Positions 51,337 through 63,663 are shown, numbered from the stretch's first letter. The stretch is 64,000 bases of DNA from Lachnoclostridium sp. (GCA_023665475.1 JAMPEB010000001.1:124001-188000); one strand, 5' to 3'. Notes: generated by a model not told the origin, from the sequence alone. Made by a program: numbers and translations.

Positions 51337-53262
51337 TCATCCCGCAATGCTGTTCCCCGTATAGAGCTGATAATATCTGCCCTTTTCTTCAATCAACTGG
51401 TCATGCATTCCTCTTTCGATAATCCGTCCGTTCTCCAATACCATGATGCAGTCGCTGTTTTTTACGGTGGACAGTCTGTGGGCAATAACAAAGGTCGTTC
51501 TCCCCTTCATCAGCTTATCCATGCCGCTTTGGACGATTTTCTCGGTTCTGGTGTCAATGGAGCTGGTGGCTTCGTCCAGAATGAGTACAGGCGGGTCCGC
51601 CACTGCCGCCCTGGCTATGGCAAGAAGCTGTCTCTGCCCCTGACTTAAGTTTGCACCGTCTCCGGTCAGCACCGTGTTATAACCCTCCGGCAGTCTTCTG
51701 ATAAAACTGTCCGCATTGGCAAGTTTCGCCGCCGCGATTACCTCAGAGTCCGTAGCATCAAGCCTGCCGTAACGGATATTTTCCATCACCGTGTTGGTGA
51801 ACAGATGGGTGTCCTGAAGCACTATGCCCAGAGAACGCCGCAAATCCGCTTTCTTGATTTTATTGATATTAATGTTGTCGTACCGTATTTTTCCATCCTG
51901 AATATCATAAAACCGGTTGATCAGATTGGTAATGGTGGTCTTGCCCGCGCCGGTAGAACCTACGAATGCTATCTTCTGTCCCGGCGTCGCATATATCTGA
52001 ATATTGTGCAGCACCATCTTGTCTTCCGTGTACCCGAAGTCCACATCGTCCAGAGTCACATCTCCCTTGAGCTCCACATAATCCGTAAGCCCCGTTGCCT
52101 GATGGAAATGTTTCCACGCCCAGATTCCCGTGCGCTCGGAAGTCTCTACCAGCTTGTCGCCTTCCCTCTTTACATTGACTAAAGTTACATAGCCTTCATC
52201 CTTCTCCGGCTCCTCGTCCAAAAGTTTAAAGATTCTCTCCGCTCCCGCCAGAGCCATGATAATACTGTTAAACTGCATACTCACCTGATTGATGGGCATA
52301 TTGAAGCTTTTGTTAAAGGTCAGAAAACTCCCCAGACCTCCTACGGAAAAACCGCCTATGTCGTTCAACACAAAAATGCCTCCCACCATGGCGCACAGCA
52401 CATAGCTGACATTGCCCAATTGTGAATTGATGGGACCCAGAATATTGGAAAACTGATTGGCATTGAAAGCGCTGTGAAACAACTGATTGTTCAACTCCTT
52501 AAACTGCTCCTTACTCTTTTCCTCATGGCAGAATACCTTGACCACTTTCTGCCCTTCCATCATCTCCTCTATATAGCCGTTCACCGCGCCCAAATCACGC
52601 TGCTGTGCCACAAAAAACCTGCCGGAAAGCCCTGCCACCTTCTTTGAACAAAACAGCATAACCCCCACCATGAAAAGGGTCAGAAGCGTCAGGGGAATAT
52701 TTAACATCACCATGCTGACAAATACGCTGACAATGGTAATGGCGCTGGAAAAAAGCTGGGGCATGCTCTGACTTATCATCTGTCGCAGGGTATCAATGTC
52801 ATTGGTATACAAAGACATGATATCGCCATGGGCGTGGGTATCAAAATATTTGATGGGCAGATTTTCCATATGGGTAAACATATCGTTCCTCAGATTCCGC
52901 AAAGTTCCCTGCGACACATTTACCATAATACGGTTGTAAATATAGGTGGAAAGCGCCCCTATCAGATAAAATACCGCCACCTGTAAAATAGCATGCAAAA
53001 GCGGCGTAAAATCATGATTTCCGCTTTCCAGCATGGGAGTGATGTAATCGTCAATTAAGGTCTTGGTAAACATGGTTCCCCGCACATTTGCCAGAACACT
53101 GATGAAAATGCAGGCTACCACCACCAAAAGATGCAGACTGTAATTTTTCAGGATATAGGACATCAGTCTGCGAAACAGTTTTCCGGGATTTTGGATTTTC
53201 GGTCTGGGTCCGCGGTTTCTGCCGCCCGGTCCCATCTTGACCTGTTTTACATTTTCCGCCAT
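51337..53262 (-). CDS. ABC exporter half-transporter, catalytically complete partner
   Basis: 641 residues. Six membrane helices (about 35-335), then an ATP-binding domain with Walker A GSTGAGKTT, Q-loop, signature LSQGQRQLLAIARA, Walker B VLILDEATSSID with the catalytic Glu, and switch His in IAHRLST. An insertion of about 50 residues between the two domains (VTLVNVKREGDKLV onward) is characteristic of one subunit of these heterodimers. It starts in TAATG overlap with the preceding transporter. Likely multidrug or peptide/lipid export. Confidence 0.9.
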   Translation of the reverse strand: MAENVKQVKMGPGGRNRGPRPKIQNPGKLFRRLMSYILKNYSLHLLVVVACIFISVLANVRGTMFTKTLIDDYITPMLESGNHDFTPLLHAILQVAVFYLIGALSTYIYNRIMVNVSQGTLRNLRNDMFTHMENLPIKYFDTHAHGDIMSLYTNDIDTLRQMISQSMPQLFSSAITIVSVFVSMVMLNIPLTLLTLFMVGVMLFCSKKVAGLSGRFFVAQQRDLGAVNGYIEEMMEGQKVVKVFCHEEKSKEQFKELNNQLFHSAFNANQFSNILGPINSQLGNVSYVLCAMVGGIFVLNDIGGFSVGGLGSFLTFNKSFNMPINQVSMQFNSIIMALAGAERIFKLLDEEPEKDEGYVTLVNVKREGDKLVETSERTGIWAWKHFHQATGLTDYVELKGDVTLDDVDFGYTEDKMVLHNIQIYATPGQKIAFVGSTGAGKTTITNLINRFYDIQDGKIRYDNININKIKKADLRRSLGIVLQDTHLFTNTVMENIRYGRLDATDSEVIAAAKLANADSFIRRLPEGYNTVLTGDGANLSQGQRQLLAIARAAVADPPVLILDEATSSIDTRTEKIVQSGMDKLMKGRTTFVIAHRLSTVKNSDCIMVLENGRIIERGMHDQLIEEKGRYYQLYTGNSIAG

Positions 53263-55022
53263 TACAGTTCATCCTCCTTCTCATCAAAGTCACCGCTGCC
53301 CAAGGTCTGGGATTCGTATACCTCTCTGTAAATTTCATTCTGCTTTAACAGTTCTTCGTGGGTGCCGAACCCGCTTATCTTTCCGTCATCCATCACAATA
53401 ATCCTGTCCGCGGCGCTTACGCTGGATACGCGCTGGGCAATGATAAGCTTGGTGGTGCCGGGAATCTCCTCCGCAAATGCCTTTCTGATTTTGGCATCCG
53501 TGGCGGTATCCACTGCACTGGTGGAATCGTCCAGAATCAGCACCTGTGGTTTTTTCAACAGCGCCCTCGCAATGCAAAGCCTCTGCTTCTGTCCACCCGA
53601 TACATTGGCGCCTCCCTGTTCGATGTAAGTATGATACCCTTCCGGCATCTTTTTAATAAACTCGTCTGCGCAGGCAAGCTTACAAGCCCTGATACATTCT
53701 TCCTCAGTAGCATTTTCATTTCCCCATCTTAAATTCTCCAGAATGGTTCCCGAAAACAGCACATTTTTCTGCAGCACCACGGAAACGGCATTCCGCAGGG
53801 TATCAAGATCGTACTCCCTGACATCCACGCCTCCCACAAGCACCTGTCCCTCATCCACATCATAGAGACGGCTGATCAGATTGACAAGACTGGTTTTGGC
53901 GCTGCCGGTTCCTCCCAGAATACCGATGGTCTCACCCGGCCGGATTTGAAGCCGGATATCGCTTAACACCGGCTCCTCACTGTTCTTGTGATATCGGAAA
54001 CTCACATTTTTAAATTCTATGCTGCCGTCCTTCACCTGAGTAACGGGATTTTCGGGATTCACAATGTCTGCTTCTTCCGTCAACACTTCCCCGATACGCC
54101 TGAGACTGGCAGCGCTCATGGTCAGCATCACAAAAATCATGGAAAGCATCATCAGACTCGAGAGGATATTCATGCAATAGGTCAAAAGATTCATCAACTG
54201 CCCTGTCTTAAGCCCCTCTACAACAATCATCTTGGCTCCCAGCCAACTGATAAGTAAAATACAGGTATATACCGTAACCTGCATAATAGGCATATTCAGC
54301 ACAATGCCTTTTTCCGCATTCACAAACATCTGATAGAGATTGCCGCTGGCGGAAGTAAATTTCTCTTTTTCATAGTCCTCCCTCACAAAGGCTTTTACCA
54401 CGCGGATGGAGGATACATTTTCCTGCACGCTGGCATTCAGATCATCATACTTCTTAAATACCTGATTAAAATACTTCATGGTCCGGCGGACAATAAAAAA
54501 CAGGCATACTCCCAGAAAAATCACCGCTCCCAGATAAACGCTGGAAAGCCTTGCATTGATGGTAAACGCCATAAACATGGCAATAATCAGGCTGAAAGGC
54601 GCCCTGATTCCCATTCGTAAAATCATCTGGTAGGCGTTCTGCACATTGGTCACATCCGTGGTAAGCCTTGTCACAAGTCCCGCCGTGCTGAATTTGTCAA
54701 TATTGGAGAAAGAAAATGTCTGGATGTTTTCATACATCTTCTCCCGCAGATTCCTTGCAAGCCCTGCGGAAGCCCTTGCTCCGTATCTGCCGCCCAAAAT
54801 GCCCATGGTCAGCCCGATGAGCGCCGCCACAAACATCATGCCGCCCATTTTGTAAATGTGCGCCATGTCCCCTTTGTCAACGCCGTTATCCACAATGGAC
54901 GCCATCATCAGGGGAATAATCATCTCCATAACCACCTCAAAAATCATAAAAACCGGCGTGGCTATGGAATCCCGCTTAAATTCTTTTAAGTTTCCCGTAA
55001 TCGTTTGAATCATACTGTTCAA
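53262..55022 (-). CDS. ABC exporter half-transporter with a degenerate ATP site
   Basis: 586 residues from TTG 55022 (AAGGAG ten bases upstream), since the ATG three codons on is too far from that site. Six helices, then Walker A GGTGSAKTS, signature VSGGQKQRLCIARAL, and Walker B VLILDDSTSAVD, in which Asp replaces the catalytic Glu. IAQRVSS has Gln for the switch His. Together with the complete partner it forms a heterodimer of the BmrC/D or TM287/288 type with one non-hydrolysing site. Confidence 0.9.
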   Translation of the reverse strand: MNSMIQTITGNLKEFKRDSIATPVFMIFEVVMEMIIPLMMASIVDNGVDKGDMAHIYKMGGMMFVAALIGLTMGILGGRYGARASAGLARNLREKMYENIQTFSFSNIDKFSTAGLVTRLTTDVTNVQNAYQMILRMGIRAPFSLIIAMFMAFTINARLSSVYLGAVIFLGVCLFFIVRRTMKYFNQVFKKYDDLNASVQENVSSIRVVKAFVREDYEKEKFTSASGNLYQMFVNAEKGIVLNMPIMQVTVYTCILLISWLGAKMIVVEGLKTGQLMNLLTYCMNILSSLMMLSMIFVMLTMSAASLRRIGEVLTEEADIVNPENPVTQVKDGSIEFKNVSFRYHKNSEEPVLSDIRLQIRPGETIGILGGTGSAKTSLVNLISRLYDVDEGQVLVGGVDVREYDLDTLRNAVSVVLQKNVLFSGTILENLRWGNENATEEECIRACKLACADEFIKKMPEGYHTYIEQGGANVSGGQKQRLCIARALLKKPQVLILDDSTSAVDTATDAKIRKAFAEEIPGTTKLIIAQRVSSVSAADRIIVMDDGKISGFGTHEELLKQNEIYREVYESQTLGSGDFDEKEDEL

Positions 55023-55090
55023 TTCTGCCTCACTCCTTCCAATAAATTCTATTGTAAAGAGATTCCATTTTTTAATCAATAAAACTTTTT

Positions 55091-57601
55091 TTATTTAATA
55101 CTTTGTTTAGAATTTTGAAATCTTTTTAAAACGGCAATCGCCACAAATACGACCGTCGCTGCCATGCTCACCCAGATTCCCGCCCATTGTCCGTACGGCA
55201 CATAATGCATCTTTATTGTATATTCCCCGGGCTGTAAATCAAACGCCATCAGGCTCTCTCCAAACAGCTCCGGCGTCCTTTCCTCCCCGTTTACCAGAAT
55301 GCTCCATCCTTTTTCATAGGGGACGGATAAAATCAATCTTCCCGGCTCGCTTAAGGAAATCTCGCCCTCAATATGGGTACTGTCATATGTCACATTTTCC
55401 ATGTGATTTGCCGATAACGCCGCCTGCACACTGCGCAGGGTGTCCTCCTTTAACAAAAATCCGCTTGCCGACACACCCGGCGTCGTATCTTCCTCGTCCC
55501 CGTTCGTCAGAGTGATTCTGTCCCCTTTGTAAAGATATCCCAGATACAAGATGGAACCCTTGGTCAAATCCCCGTAAGTTATGCTTCCCATCTGTCCGCC
55601 GATCACCGACACCTTTTTGGTTCCGTTACTGCCAATCTCCGCATAATAAACGCCGTTTTCCGGAGCCGTGAGCGTCACATCATCCCCTGAGGACTGCGTT
55701 CTTACAGCCTCAAACAGCTTTCCGGAGGCGCCTAAGTCTTTTACCATCTGATTCTGCAGAACGATTCCCAGCCCCGTATCGGGAAGGTCATAGCCCTCCG
55801 GCGCCACATAGCCAAAGGGGAGCGCCGCCTCACAGGAGTAAATTTCCACATCCCCGCATTTCTCCCTATAGGTATAGAGATAATTTTCATAATCCTTCCC
55901 AAGGCTTCCTTCTCCCCTTTCCCCAAACATCCAATGCACATTCAGCAGCATGGAGGTAAATGCCGTTGCCCCGTCAAAACCGTAATAGACCTTGCTGTGG
56001 CGCATGCCAAACCGCTCATATAAATCCATGACCGCAGAATTCATGGTGGAAGAAAACACAGACGCGGTGGGGTATCCCACAAGAGTTCCGTCATTCTTGG
56101 TTTTCCGGCTGAATTTTTCCAGACGGTAAAAGCCTTCTTCCTGCTCTTTTGCGTATTCATACAAAAGCCCATAGTCCTCTATCGGTTTCAAATAGGCGTC
56201 CCTGTCCGTGGTTCCAAAGCTGGTGTTCGCCAGATTCACGCTGCTCTCCGCCGCCACCGCCGCCACACAGAGAAGCGCCACCGTAAGCTTTACACCCCTG
56301 CGCGTTTTTGTGCGGTACAAGTAGAGCAAAACCGCATATGCCGTCACAAACATCAGGGTCAGAAATTTCACTCCCAATACGAAATCTTCATGGTCGATGA
56401 ATTTTTCACAGAAAAGCAGAAACGCCACGGCTCCGAGATAGCAGTGCAGAATCCGTTTTTCCGAAGTCTCCCCCATATGCCTGTACGCCTCATAGCACAT
56501 GGCAAGCACCAGAAAAATATAGATAAAGGATTGTCTTGCAGGCAGAGAATCCGGATAATTAAAGCCATGCCAGATAAAATCCAGCATATTGGTGGCAAAA
56601 CTCAAAAGAAGGATTCCCATTAACGCCAAATGGCAGAAGCGCTTTTTTATGGGAATCTTTTCATTCAACGCGTACATAGGCACAAATAAAAATACCGCCA
56701 CGCCGCAGTAAATATTGGGCCAATGGTCCAATCCCCTCTCCGTGGCTACGCACATACAATGCCTTGCCAGCATATCAAGCACCGAAAAATAAGAAACCAG
56801 ATTTTTGGGGAAATCCATATCTCCAAAATCCGTGGCAAGAATGGCACAGACTTCCGGAATCAGCAGAATCGCCGCCATTCCTCCCGCCAGCAGGGAATAT
56901 AGCGCAAACCGGCCTATCATTTGCAAATGCATGCGGAAAGGCTTCCGCTCATTGACAAACAGCACGATAAAATAGAGCACCAGATAAATACATATCATGA
57001 TGGAAATATAGTAATTGGTCAATATGCACAGAGAAAGCATAATGCAGTAAAGCAGACCTTTTCCCTCCTGCACCAGCCTTTCAAGCCCTAATATGACAAG
57101 GGGGAACAAAACCACGCAGTCCAGCCACATAATATTCCAATTATAAGCGGCGATAAATCCCGACATGGCATAAAAAGCGGAAAACAGCAGCGCTGCCCAG
57201 TCATCTCTGTGAAAATGCCGCTGCAGATACAGACAGAAGGTCAGCCCGCAAAGTCCCAGCTTCACCACCACTAAATAACTCATAAATTCCATCAGGTGCG
57301 CCTGAGGCACCAGAAAGGCAAGCCAATGCAGCGGACTTGCCAGATAATACACATACAGGGCAAGAAAATTGGAACCGATTCCCACATTGTAAGAATAGGA
57401 CAGTCCCTCCCCGCCCTTGATTTTTCTCATGAATTCACTAAAAAAAGGCATATACTGATGGTACATATCGGAGAAGAGAAAACTCCGCTTTCCAAAAGGA
57501 TAAATGCCCTGTATGATAAAAATGCCTAATATAATAATCACCGGCAGCAGGAACGATAAAATAAGCACTGCCCGCCGTTTTCCGATTCCCTTGTGAATCA
57601 T
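55091..57601 (-). CDS. YfhO-family membrane glycosyltransferase-like protein
   Basis: 836 residues from ATG 57601 (AAGGAG six bases upstream; 57616 is the frame start). About 13 membrane helices. The first loop carries SFLFSDMYHQYMPFFSEFMRKI and SYSYNVGIGSNF, the conserved YfhO start (D...Y.P in GT-C fold loops). The C-terminal outside domain is beta-rich (RLILSVPYEKGWSILVNGE, GEYTIKMHYVP) and precedes one last helix. B. subtilis YfhO glycosylates lipoteichoic acid. A wall-polymer role is inferred. Confidence 0.9.
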   Translation of the reverse strand: MIHKGIGKRRAVLILSFLLPVIIILGIFIIQGIYPFGKRSFLFSDMYHQYMPFFSEFMRKIKGGEGLSYSYNVGIGSNFLALYVYYLASPLHWLAFLVPQAHLMEFMSYLVVVKLGLCGLTFCLYLQRHFHRDDWAALLFSAFYAMSGFIAAYNWNIMWLDCVVLFPLVILGLERLVQEGKGLLYCIMLSLCILTNYYISIMICIYLVLYFIVLFVNERKPFRMHLQMIGRFALYSLLAGGMAAILLIPEVCAILATDFGDMDFPKNLVSYFSVLDMLARHCMCVATERGLDHWPNIYCGVAVFLFVPMYALNEKIPIKKRFCHLALMGILLLSFATNMLDFIWHGFNYPDSLPARQSFIYIFLVLAMCYEAYRHMGETSEKRILHCYLGAVAFLLFCEKFIDHEDFVLGVKFLTLMFVTAYAVLLYLYRTKTRRGVKLTVALLCVAAVAAESSVNLANTSFGTTDRDAYLKPIEDYGLLYEYAKEQEEGFYRLEKFSRKTKNDGTLVGYPTASVFSSTMNSAVMDLYERFGMRHSKVYYGFDGATAFTSMLLNVHWMFGERGEGSLGKDYENYLYTYREKCGDVEIYSCEAALPFGYVAPEGYDLPDTGLGIVLQNQMVKDLGASGKLFEAVRTQSSGDDVTLTAPENGVYYAEIGSNGTKKVSVIGGQMGSITYGDLTKGSILYLGYLYKGDRITLTNGDEEDTTPGVSASGFLLKEDTLRSVQAALSANHMENVTYDSTHIEGEISLSEPGRLILSVPYEKGWSILVNGEERTPELFGESLMAFDLQPGEYTIKMHYVPYGQWAGIWVSMAATVVFVAIAVLKRFQNSKQSIK

Positions 57602-57616
57602 GTCAAACTCCTTCAC

Positions 57617-58036
57617 CTAATTATTGTCATCCCGCTTTCCGGCTTCCCGAAGGCGTACCATAGCTCTGGCAAGGGACGCTTTCGAGATACGGTACTCCTG
57701 AATGCTCTGCTTCTGCCTAAGCTGCTCTTTTGCCCGCTCCAGAGCCTGTTCGGCGCGGACCCTGTCGATATCCTCCGGTCTCTCCGCCGTATCCGCCAGC
57801 ATGGTGACGCGATTGTTCACAATGTGAACAAATCCGATTCCCACCACCACATACTGCCAGGGAGCATTTTCCTCCTCCCGAAAACGCACTTTTCCTTCTC
57901 TGGTAGCAATGACCATATCCTCATGATGCGCCATAATCTGCTGTTCCCCGTCCAATGCGGGCACAATGATACTATGGCATTTGCCACTATAAAAAACTTT
58001 ATCCGCAGCAATAATTTTTAATCCGAATACGCTCAA
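57617..58036 (-). CDS. atpC: ATP synthase F1 epsilon subunit
   Basis: 139 residues from TTG 58036, directly after the atpD stop with GGAGG six bases before. The beta-sandwich (VFGLKIIAADKVFYSGKC, MAHHEDMVIATREGKVRF) and the two C-terminal helices (ALERAKEQLRQKQSIQEYRI) are both present. It regulates and stabilises the rotor with gamma. Last gene of the operon. Confidence 0.9.
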   Translation of the reverse strand: MSVFGLKIIAADKVFYSGKCHSIIVPALDGEQQIMAHHEDMVIATREGKVRFREEENAPWQYVVVGIGFVHIVNNRVTMLADTAERPEDIDRVRAEQALERAKEQLRQKQSIQEYRISKASLARAMVRLREAGKRDDNN

Positions 58037-58037
58037 A

Positions 58038-60351
<2,314 letters not shown>

Positions 60352-60372
60352 ATCCATACCTCTCGTTTCGTT

Positions 60373-62145
60373 CTACTGCTCTTTATATTCTTCTGCCGCC
60401 TTTAAAATATCCTGCAAAAGTTCTTCGCTTAAATCTTTTGTCTGTGCTATTTGTTCCACAATCTCCCCATGGGACAGCCTTATAAACTCTAACAGACCCA
60501 TCTGAAAACTCTTTACCTCATTTATGGGAATATCCGTCATCAGCTTTGCGTTTGCCACACACAGGGTAATCACCTGTTCCGGCATACTTAAAGGTCTGCC
60601 TAACGGCTGTTTCAACAGCTCCATCAGCACACGCCCGTGCTTCAACTGTTCCTTAGTGGCATTGTCCAAATCGGAGGCAAACTGTGTAAACACTTCCATC
60701 TCCCGAAACTGTGCCAAATCGATACGGATACTTCCCGCCGCCTTCTTCATTGCTTTGGTCTGTGCCGCACCGCCCACGCGGGATACGGACAATCCTACAT
60801 TCACCGCAGGCCTCATACCGGAGAAAAACAAATCGCTCTCCAGATAAATCTGCCCGTCCGTAATGGAAATCACATTGGTGGGAATATAGGCGGACACATC
60901 TCCCGCCTGTGTCTCTATAATGGGAAGCGCCGTAATGGAACCGCCTCCAAGTTCGGGCGTCAGTCTGGAAGAACGCTCCAACAGTCTGGAATGGAGATAA
61001 AATACATCTCCGGGATAAGCCTCTCTTCCGGGCGGACGCTCCAGCAAAAGGGACAGCGCCCGATACGCCACCGCATGTTTGGATAAATCATCATACACGA
61101 TTAATACATCCCTACCCCGATACATGAAATATTCCGCCAATGCCGTGCCGGAATAAGGCGCAATATACTGCAAAGGCGCAGGGTCGCTTGCCGTAGCCGA
61201 CACGATAATGGTATATTGCATGGCATCATGCTTCCTGAGAGTATCCGCCAACTTGGCAATGGTAGAAGCTTTCTGTCCGATTGCCACATAAATGCAGACA
61301 ACATCCTTGCCCTTCTGGTTTAAAATAGCGTCCATGGCAATGGAAGTCTTGCCTGTCTGGCGGTCTCCGATAATCAATTCTCTCTGACCGCGCCCGATGG
61401 GAAACATGGAATCGATGGAAAGAATTCCCGTCTCCATGGGAACACTCACCGACTTACGGTCCACAATCGAAGGCGCCGCCTCCTCTATGGGCCGGTATCC
61501 CTCCGCTATAATGGCGCCTGCTCCGTCAATAGGAGAACCCAGAGCATCCACAATCCTGCCCTTAAAGTTCTCACCCACGGGAATGCCGGCTCTCTTGCCG
61601 GTACACACCACTTTTGCACCCTCCTTAAGCGTTGTATCCCGCCCAAAAAGAATGCATCCCGTCTCATCTCTCCTGATATCCTGCACCATGCCCTTTACAC
61701 CGGAGTCAAAAATTACAATCTCCCCGTAAACCGCATGGTCAATGCCTGTCACATTGGCAATTCCGTCGCCTACCCAGGTTACCTGACCGATTTCACGCCC
61801 GCTGGCTTCCAGTTTAAATTCATCAATGGTGCTTTTCAGCAGAAGAATAATGTCCTTGTCGCCGCTTACGGCGCTTTTTTCGACTTTTTCCAACTGCTCC
61901 GTAAACTGCCGCATACGGCCGTTTGTACTCCAGTCAATGACCTCGGAGCCGGCTCTGATAACAAATCCTCCCCCGAGGGATGCGTCTTCCTTCATCTCAA
62001 AGACAATCTCCTGAGGAGTCCTTCTGCCATCGCAGAATCTCTTTCGTATAAAAATTTTGATGCCCTGCAGCTGCTCCACGGTGGGAGGGGTAACATAGGA
62101 TAAAGTCACCATCAATTTTTTGTTTTCTAACGGCTTATCACTCAC
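60373..62145 (-). CDS. atpA: ATP synthase alpha subunit with an N-terminal delta-like (OSCP C-terminal) domain
   Basis: 590 residues from GTG 62145 (AGGTG six bases before; an alternative GTG at 62154). Residues about 10-90 match the C-terminal domain of subunit delta: LMVTLSYVTPPTVEQL, then DASLGGGFVIRAGSEVIDWS, compare DPSLIGGxxIRxGxxxiDgS. From about 95 it is alpha: STIDEFKLEASGREIGQV, GDRQTGKTS (P-loop), VCIYVAIGQKASTI, GGSITALPIIETQAGDVSAY. No separate atpH exists; atpF overlaps this gene directly. At the junction the DNA forms the hairpin CGCCG/CGGCG (61860-61873). Three alpha copies would each carry a delta domain, which breaks the normal one-delta stoichiometry. Confidence 0.9.
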   Translation of the reverse strand: MSDKPLENKKLMVTLSYVTPPTVEQLQGIKIFIRKRFCDGRRTPQEIVFEMKEDASLGGGFVIRAGSEVIDWSTNGRMRQFTEQLEKVEKSAVSGDKDIILLLKSTIDEFKLEASGREIGQVTWVGDGIANVTGIDHAVYGEIVIFDSGVKGMVQDIRRDETGCILFGRDTTLKEGAKVVCTGKRAGIPVGENFKGRIVDALGSPIDGAGAIIAEGYRPIEEAAPSIVDRKSVSVPMETGILSIDSMFPIGRGQRELIIGDRQTGKTSIAMDAILNQKGKDVVCIYVAIGQKASTIAKLADTLRKHDAMQYTIIVSATASDPAPLQYIAPYSGTALAEYFMYRGRDVLIVYDDLSKHAVAYRALSLLLERPPGREAYPGDVFYLHSRLLERSSRLTPELGGGSITALPIIETQAGDVSAYIPTNVISITDGQIYLESDLFFSGMRPAVNVGLSVSRVGGAAQTKAMKKAAGSIRIDLAQFREMEVFTQFASDLDNATKEQLKHGRVLMELLKQPLGRPLSMPEQVITLCVANAKLMTDIPINEVKSFQMGLLEFIRLSHGEIVEQIAQTKDLSEELLQDILKAAEEYKEQ

Positions 62146-62626
62146 TCTTTTCACCTGTCTTCGCTAAAAATTGATTATAAAGCTCTCTGTCTGCCTCCAT
62201 GCCCTGATGGGAAGCAACAATTTTGGCGGTAGCCGATACCACAAGATCCGCAATCTGCTCCGTAGCCTGCTGCATACGCTTCTGGTGCAGTTCGTCCGCA
62301 TCCTTTCTGGCATCCTCCACGATTTTGTCCGCCTGAGTTTTGGCATCCGCCAGAACCTTCTCATAATCGCCGTTTGCCCTGTCTCTGGCATCATTCAGAA
62401 TCTCTTCTTTTTCTTTTGCTATGTCCTTCACGGAAGTCTCATACTTCGCTTTTAACGCGTCTGCGGCATCCTGCGCTGCCTTCACATCCTCATACTGCTT
62501 GTCTATCTCCGCCTGTCGCGCATCCAATATGTTATGCACGGGCTTAAACAGGAATTTGCGGACAAGAACAAATAAAATCAGCACATTTAAGATTGTAAAC
62601 ACCAGATTGATATCTAACTTAAGCAT
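62138..62626 (-). CDS. atpF: ATP synthase Fo b subunit
   Basis: 162 residues. An N-terminal membrane helix (LVFTILNVLILFVLVRKFLF) is followed by the charged helical stalk (ILDARQAEIDKQYEDV onward) to EKSE. Length is standard, so it has not absorbed the missing delta N-terminal domain. It ends inside the start of atpA. Confidence 0.93.
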   Translation of the reverse strand: MLKLDINLVFTILNVLILFVLVRKFLFKPVHNILDARQAEIDKQYEDVKAAQDAADALKAKYETSVKDIAKEKEEILNDARDRANGDYEKVLADAKTQADKIVEDARKDADELHQKRMQQATEQIADLVVSATAKIVASHQGMEADRELYNQFLAKTGEKSE

Positions 62627-62682
62627 AGCCCATTTCCTTTCTCACTGCATTCCATCCATATCACATTTTATGGCATAAAGTA

Positions 62683-62907
62683 TTATTGTCCTCCGCCCAA
62701 AAGTATGATAATCAGAACGCCGATAACGAAACCGTAAATAGCCGTTGCCTCGGCAAGCGCGCCTCCCAAAAGCAGTATTTTAGTAATTTTGCCGTCCGCT
62801 TCCGGCTGTCTCGCAACCGCCTCCACCGCTTTACTGGTGGCAAGTCCGATACTTAAACCGCCTCCAAGACATGCCAATGCTGCAATACTCGCTCCAAGTG
62901 CTACCAT
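62683..62907 (-). CDS. atpE: ATP synthase Fo c subunit
   Basis: 74 residues from ATG 62907 (GGAGG five bases before). Hairpin: helix 1 with [23 protein letters not shown] loop, helix 2 with [17 protein letters not shown], carrying the ion-carrying Glu in LAEAT. The Gln and Ser that bind Na+ in sodium-type c-rings are Ile and Ala here, so protons are the likelier coupling ion. Confidence 0.93.
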   Translation of the reverse strand: MVALGASIAALACLGGGLSIGLATSKAVEAVARQPEADGKITKILLLGGALAEATAIYGFVIGVLIIILLGGGQ

Positions 62908-62949
62908 AATTTCCTCCATTCCCCGCTTCCCGCGGTACATATAATTTTA

Positions 62950-63663
62950 TTATTCTTCTACAGCCTCTTTGATAAACAGAGAAGTCAAGAACACAAATAC
63001 ATAAGCCTGAATCAATCCGTCAAAGATATCGAAATACAGACTGAAGGGAACCGGAACCGCCACCGGTATGATAATCTTTATCATCTCCATAATGACAAAT
63101 GCTCCCAGCACATTTCCGAAAAGTCTCATACAGAGCGACAAAGGTCTGATAACCAGCTCCAAAACCTTAATCGGCGCCACAACAGCCACCGGCTCGGCAA
63201 AGCTCTTAAGCCATCCCTTGAACCCCCTTTTGTGCCAGCCCGCATACTCAATCAGTATGATGCTTAATACAGACAGCCCCACCGTGACATTCAGATCCTT
63301 GGTGGGGGGTTTCATTCCGAATACTCCCATCATATTAGACAGACCGATAAACACTAAAACGGTTGCCAGATAAGGCACATATCGCTTTCCTTCTTCTCCC
63401 ACCATGCCGGATACAAAACCTTCCAGCTTAGTGACAATCGTTTCCGCAATCAGTTGTCTCTTCCCGATATCTCTGACCTTCATATTTCTTGTGAGAAAAA
63501 TGCAGAAAAGGACCACCGCCAGCATAATGCCCCATGTGATTACGACGGACTCTCTCACAATCACTTCAAACCCGCCTATCAGCGGTATTCCTTCGGGAAA
63601 GGCAAAGGAAAAGACTTCTTCGCATTCCAACTCATTCAGAAGCTCTTCTGCCAGACCGCCCAT
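62950..63663 (-). CDS. atpB: ATP synthase Fo a subunit
   Basis: 237 residues from ATG 63663 (AGGGGG seven bases before). Five or six membrane helices; LVIRPLSLCMRLFGNVLGAF holds the essential Arg, and YVFVFLTSLFIKEAVEE the conserved end. Ion half-channels against the c-ring. First gene of the operon; no atpI precedes it in the window. Confidence 0.93.
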   Translation of the reverse strand: MGGLAEELLNELECEEVFSFAFPEGIPLIGGFEVIVRESVVITWGIMLAVVLFCIFLTRNMKVRDIGKRQLIAETIVTKLEGFVSGMVGEEGKRYVPYLATVLVFIGLSNMMGVFGMKPPTKDLNVTVGLSVLSIILIEYAGWHKRGFKGWLKSFAEPVAVVAPIKVLELVIRPLSLCMRLFGNVLGAFVIMEMIKIIIPVAVPVPFSLYFDIFDGLIQAYVFVFLTSLFIKEAVEE

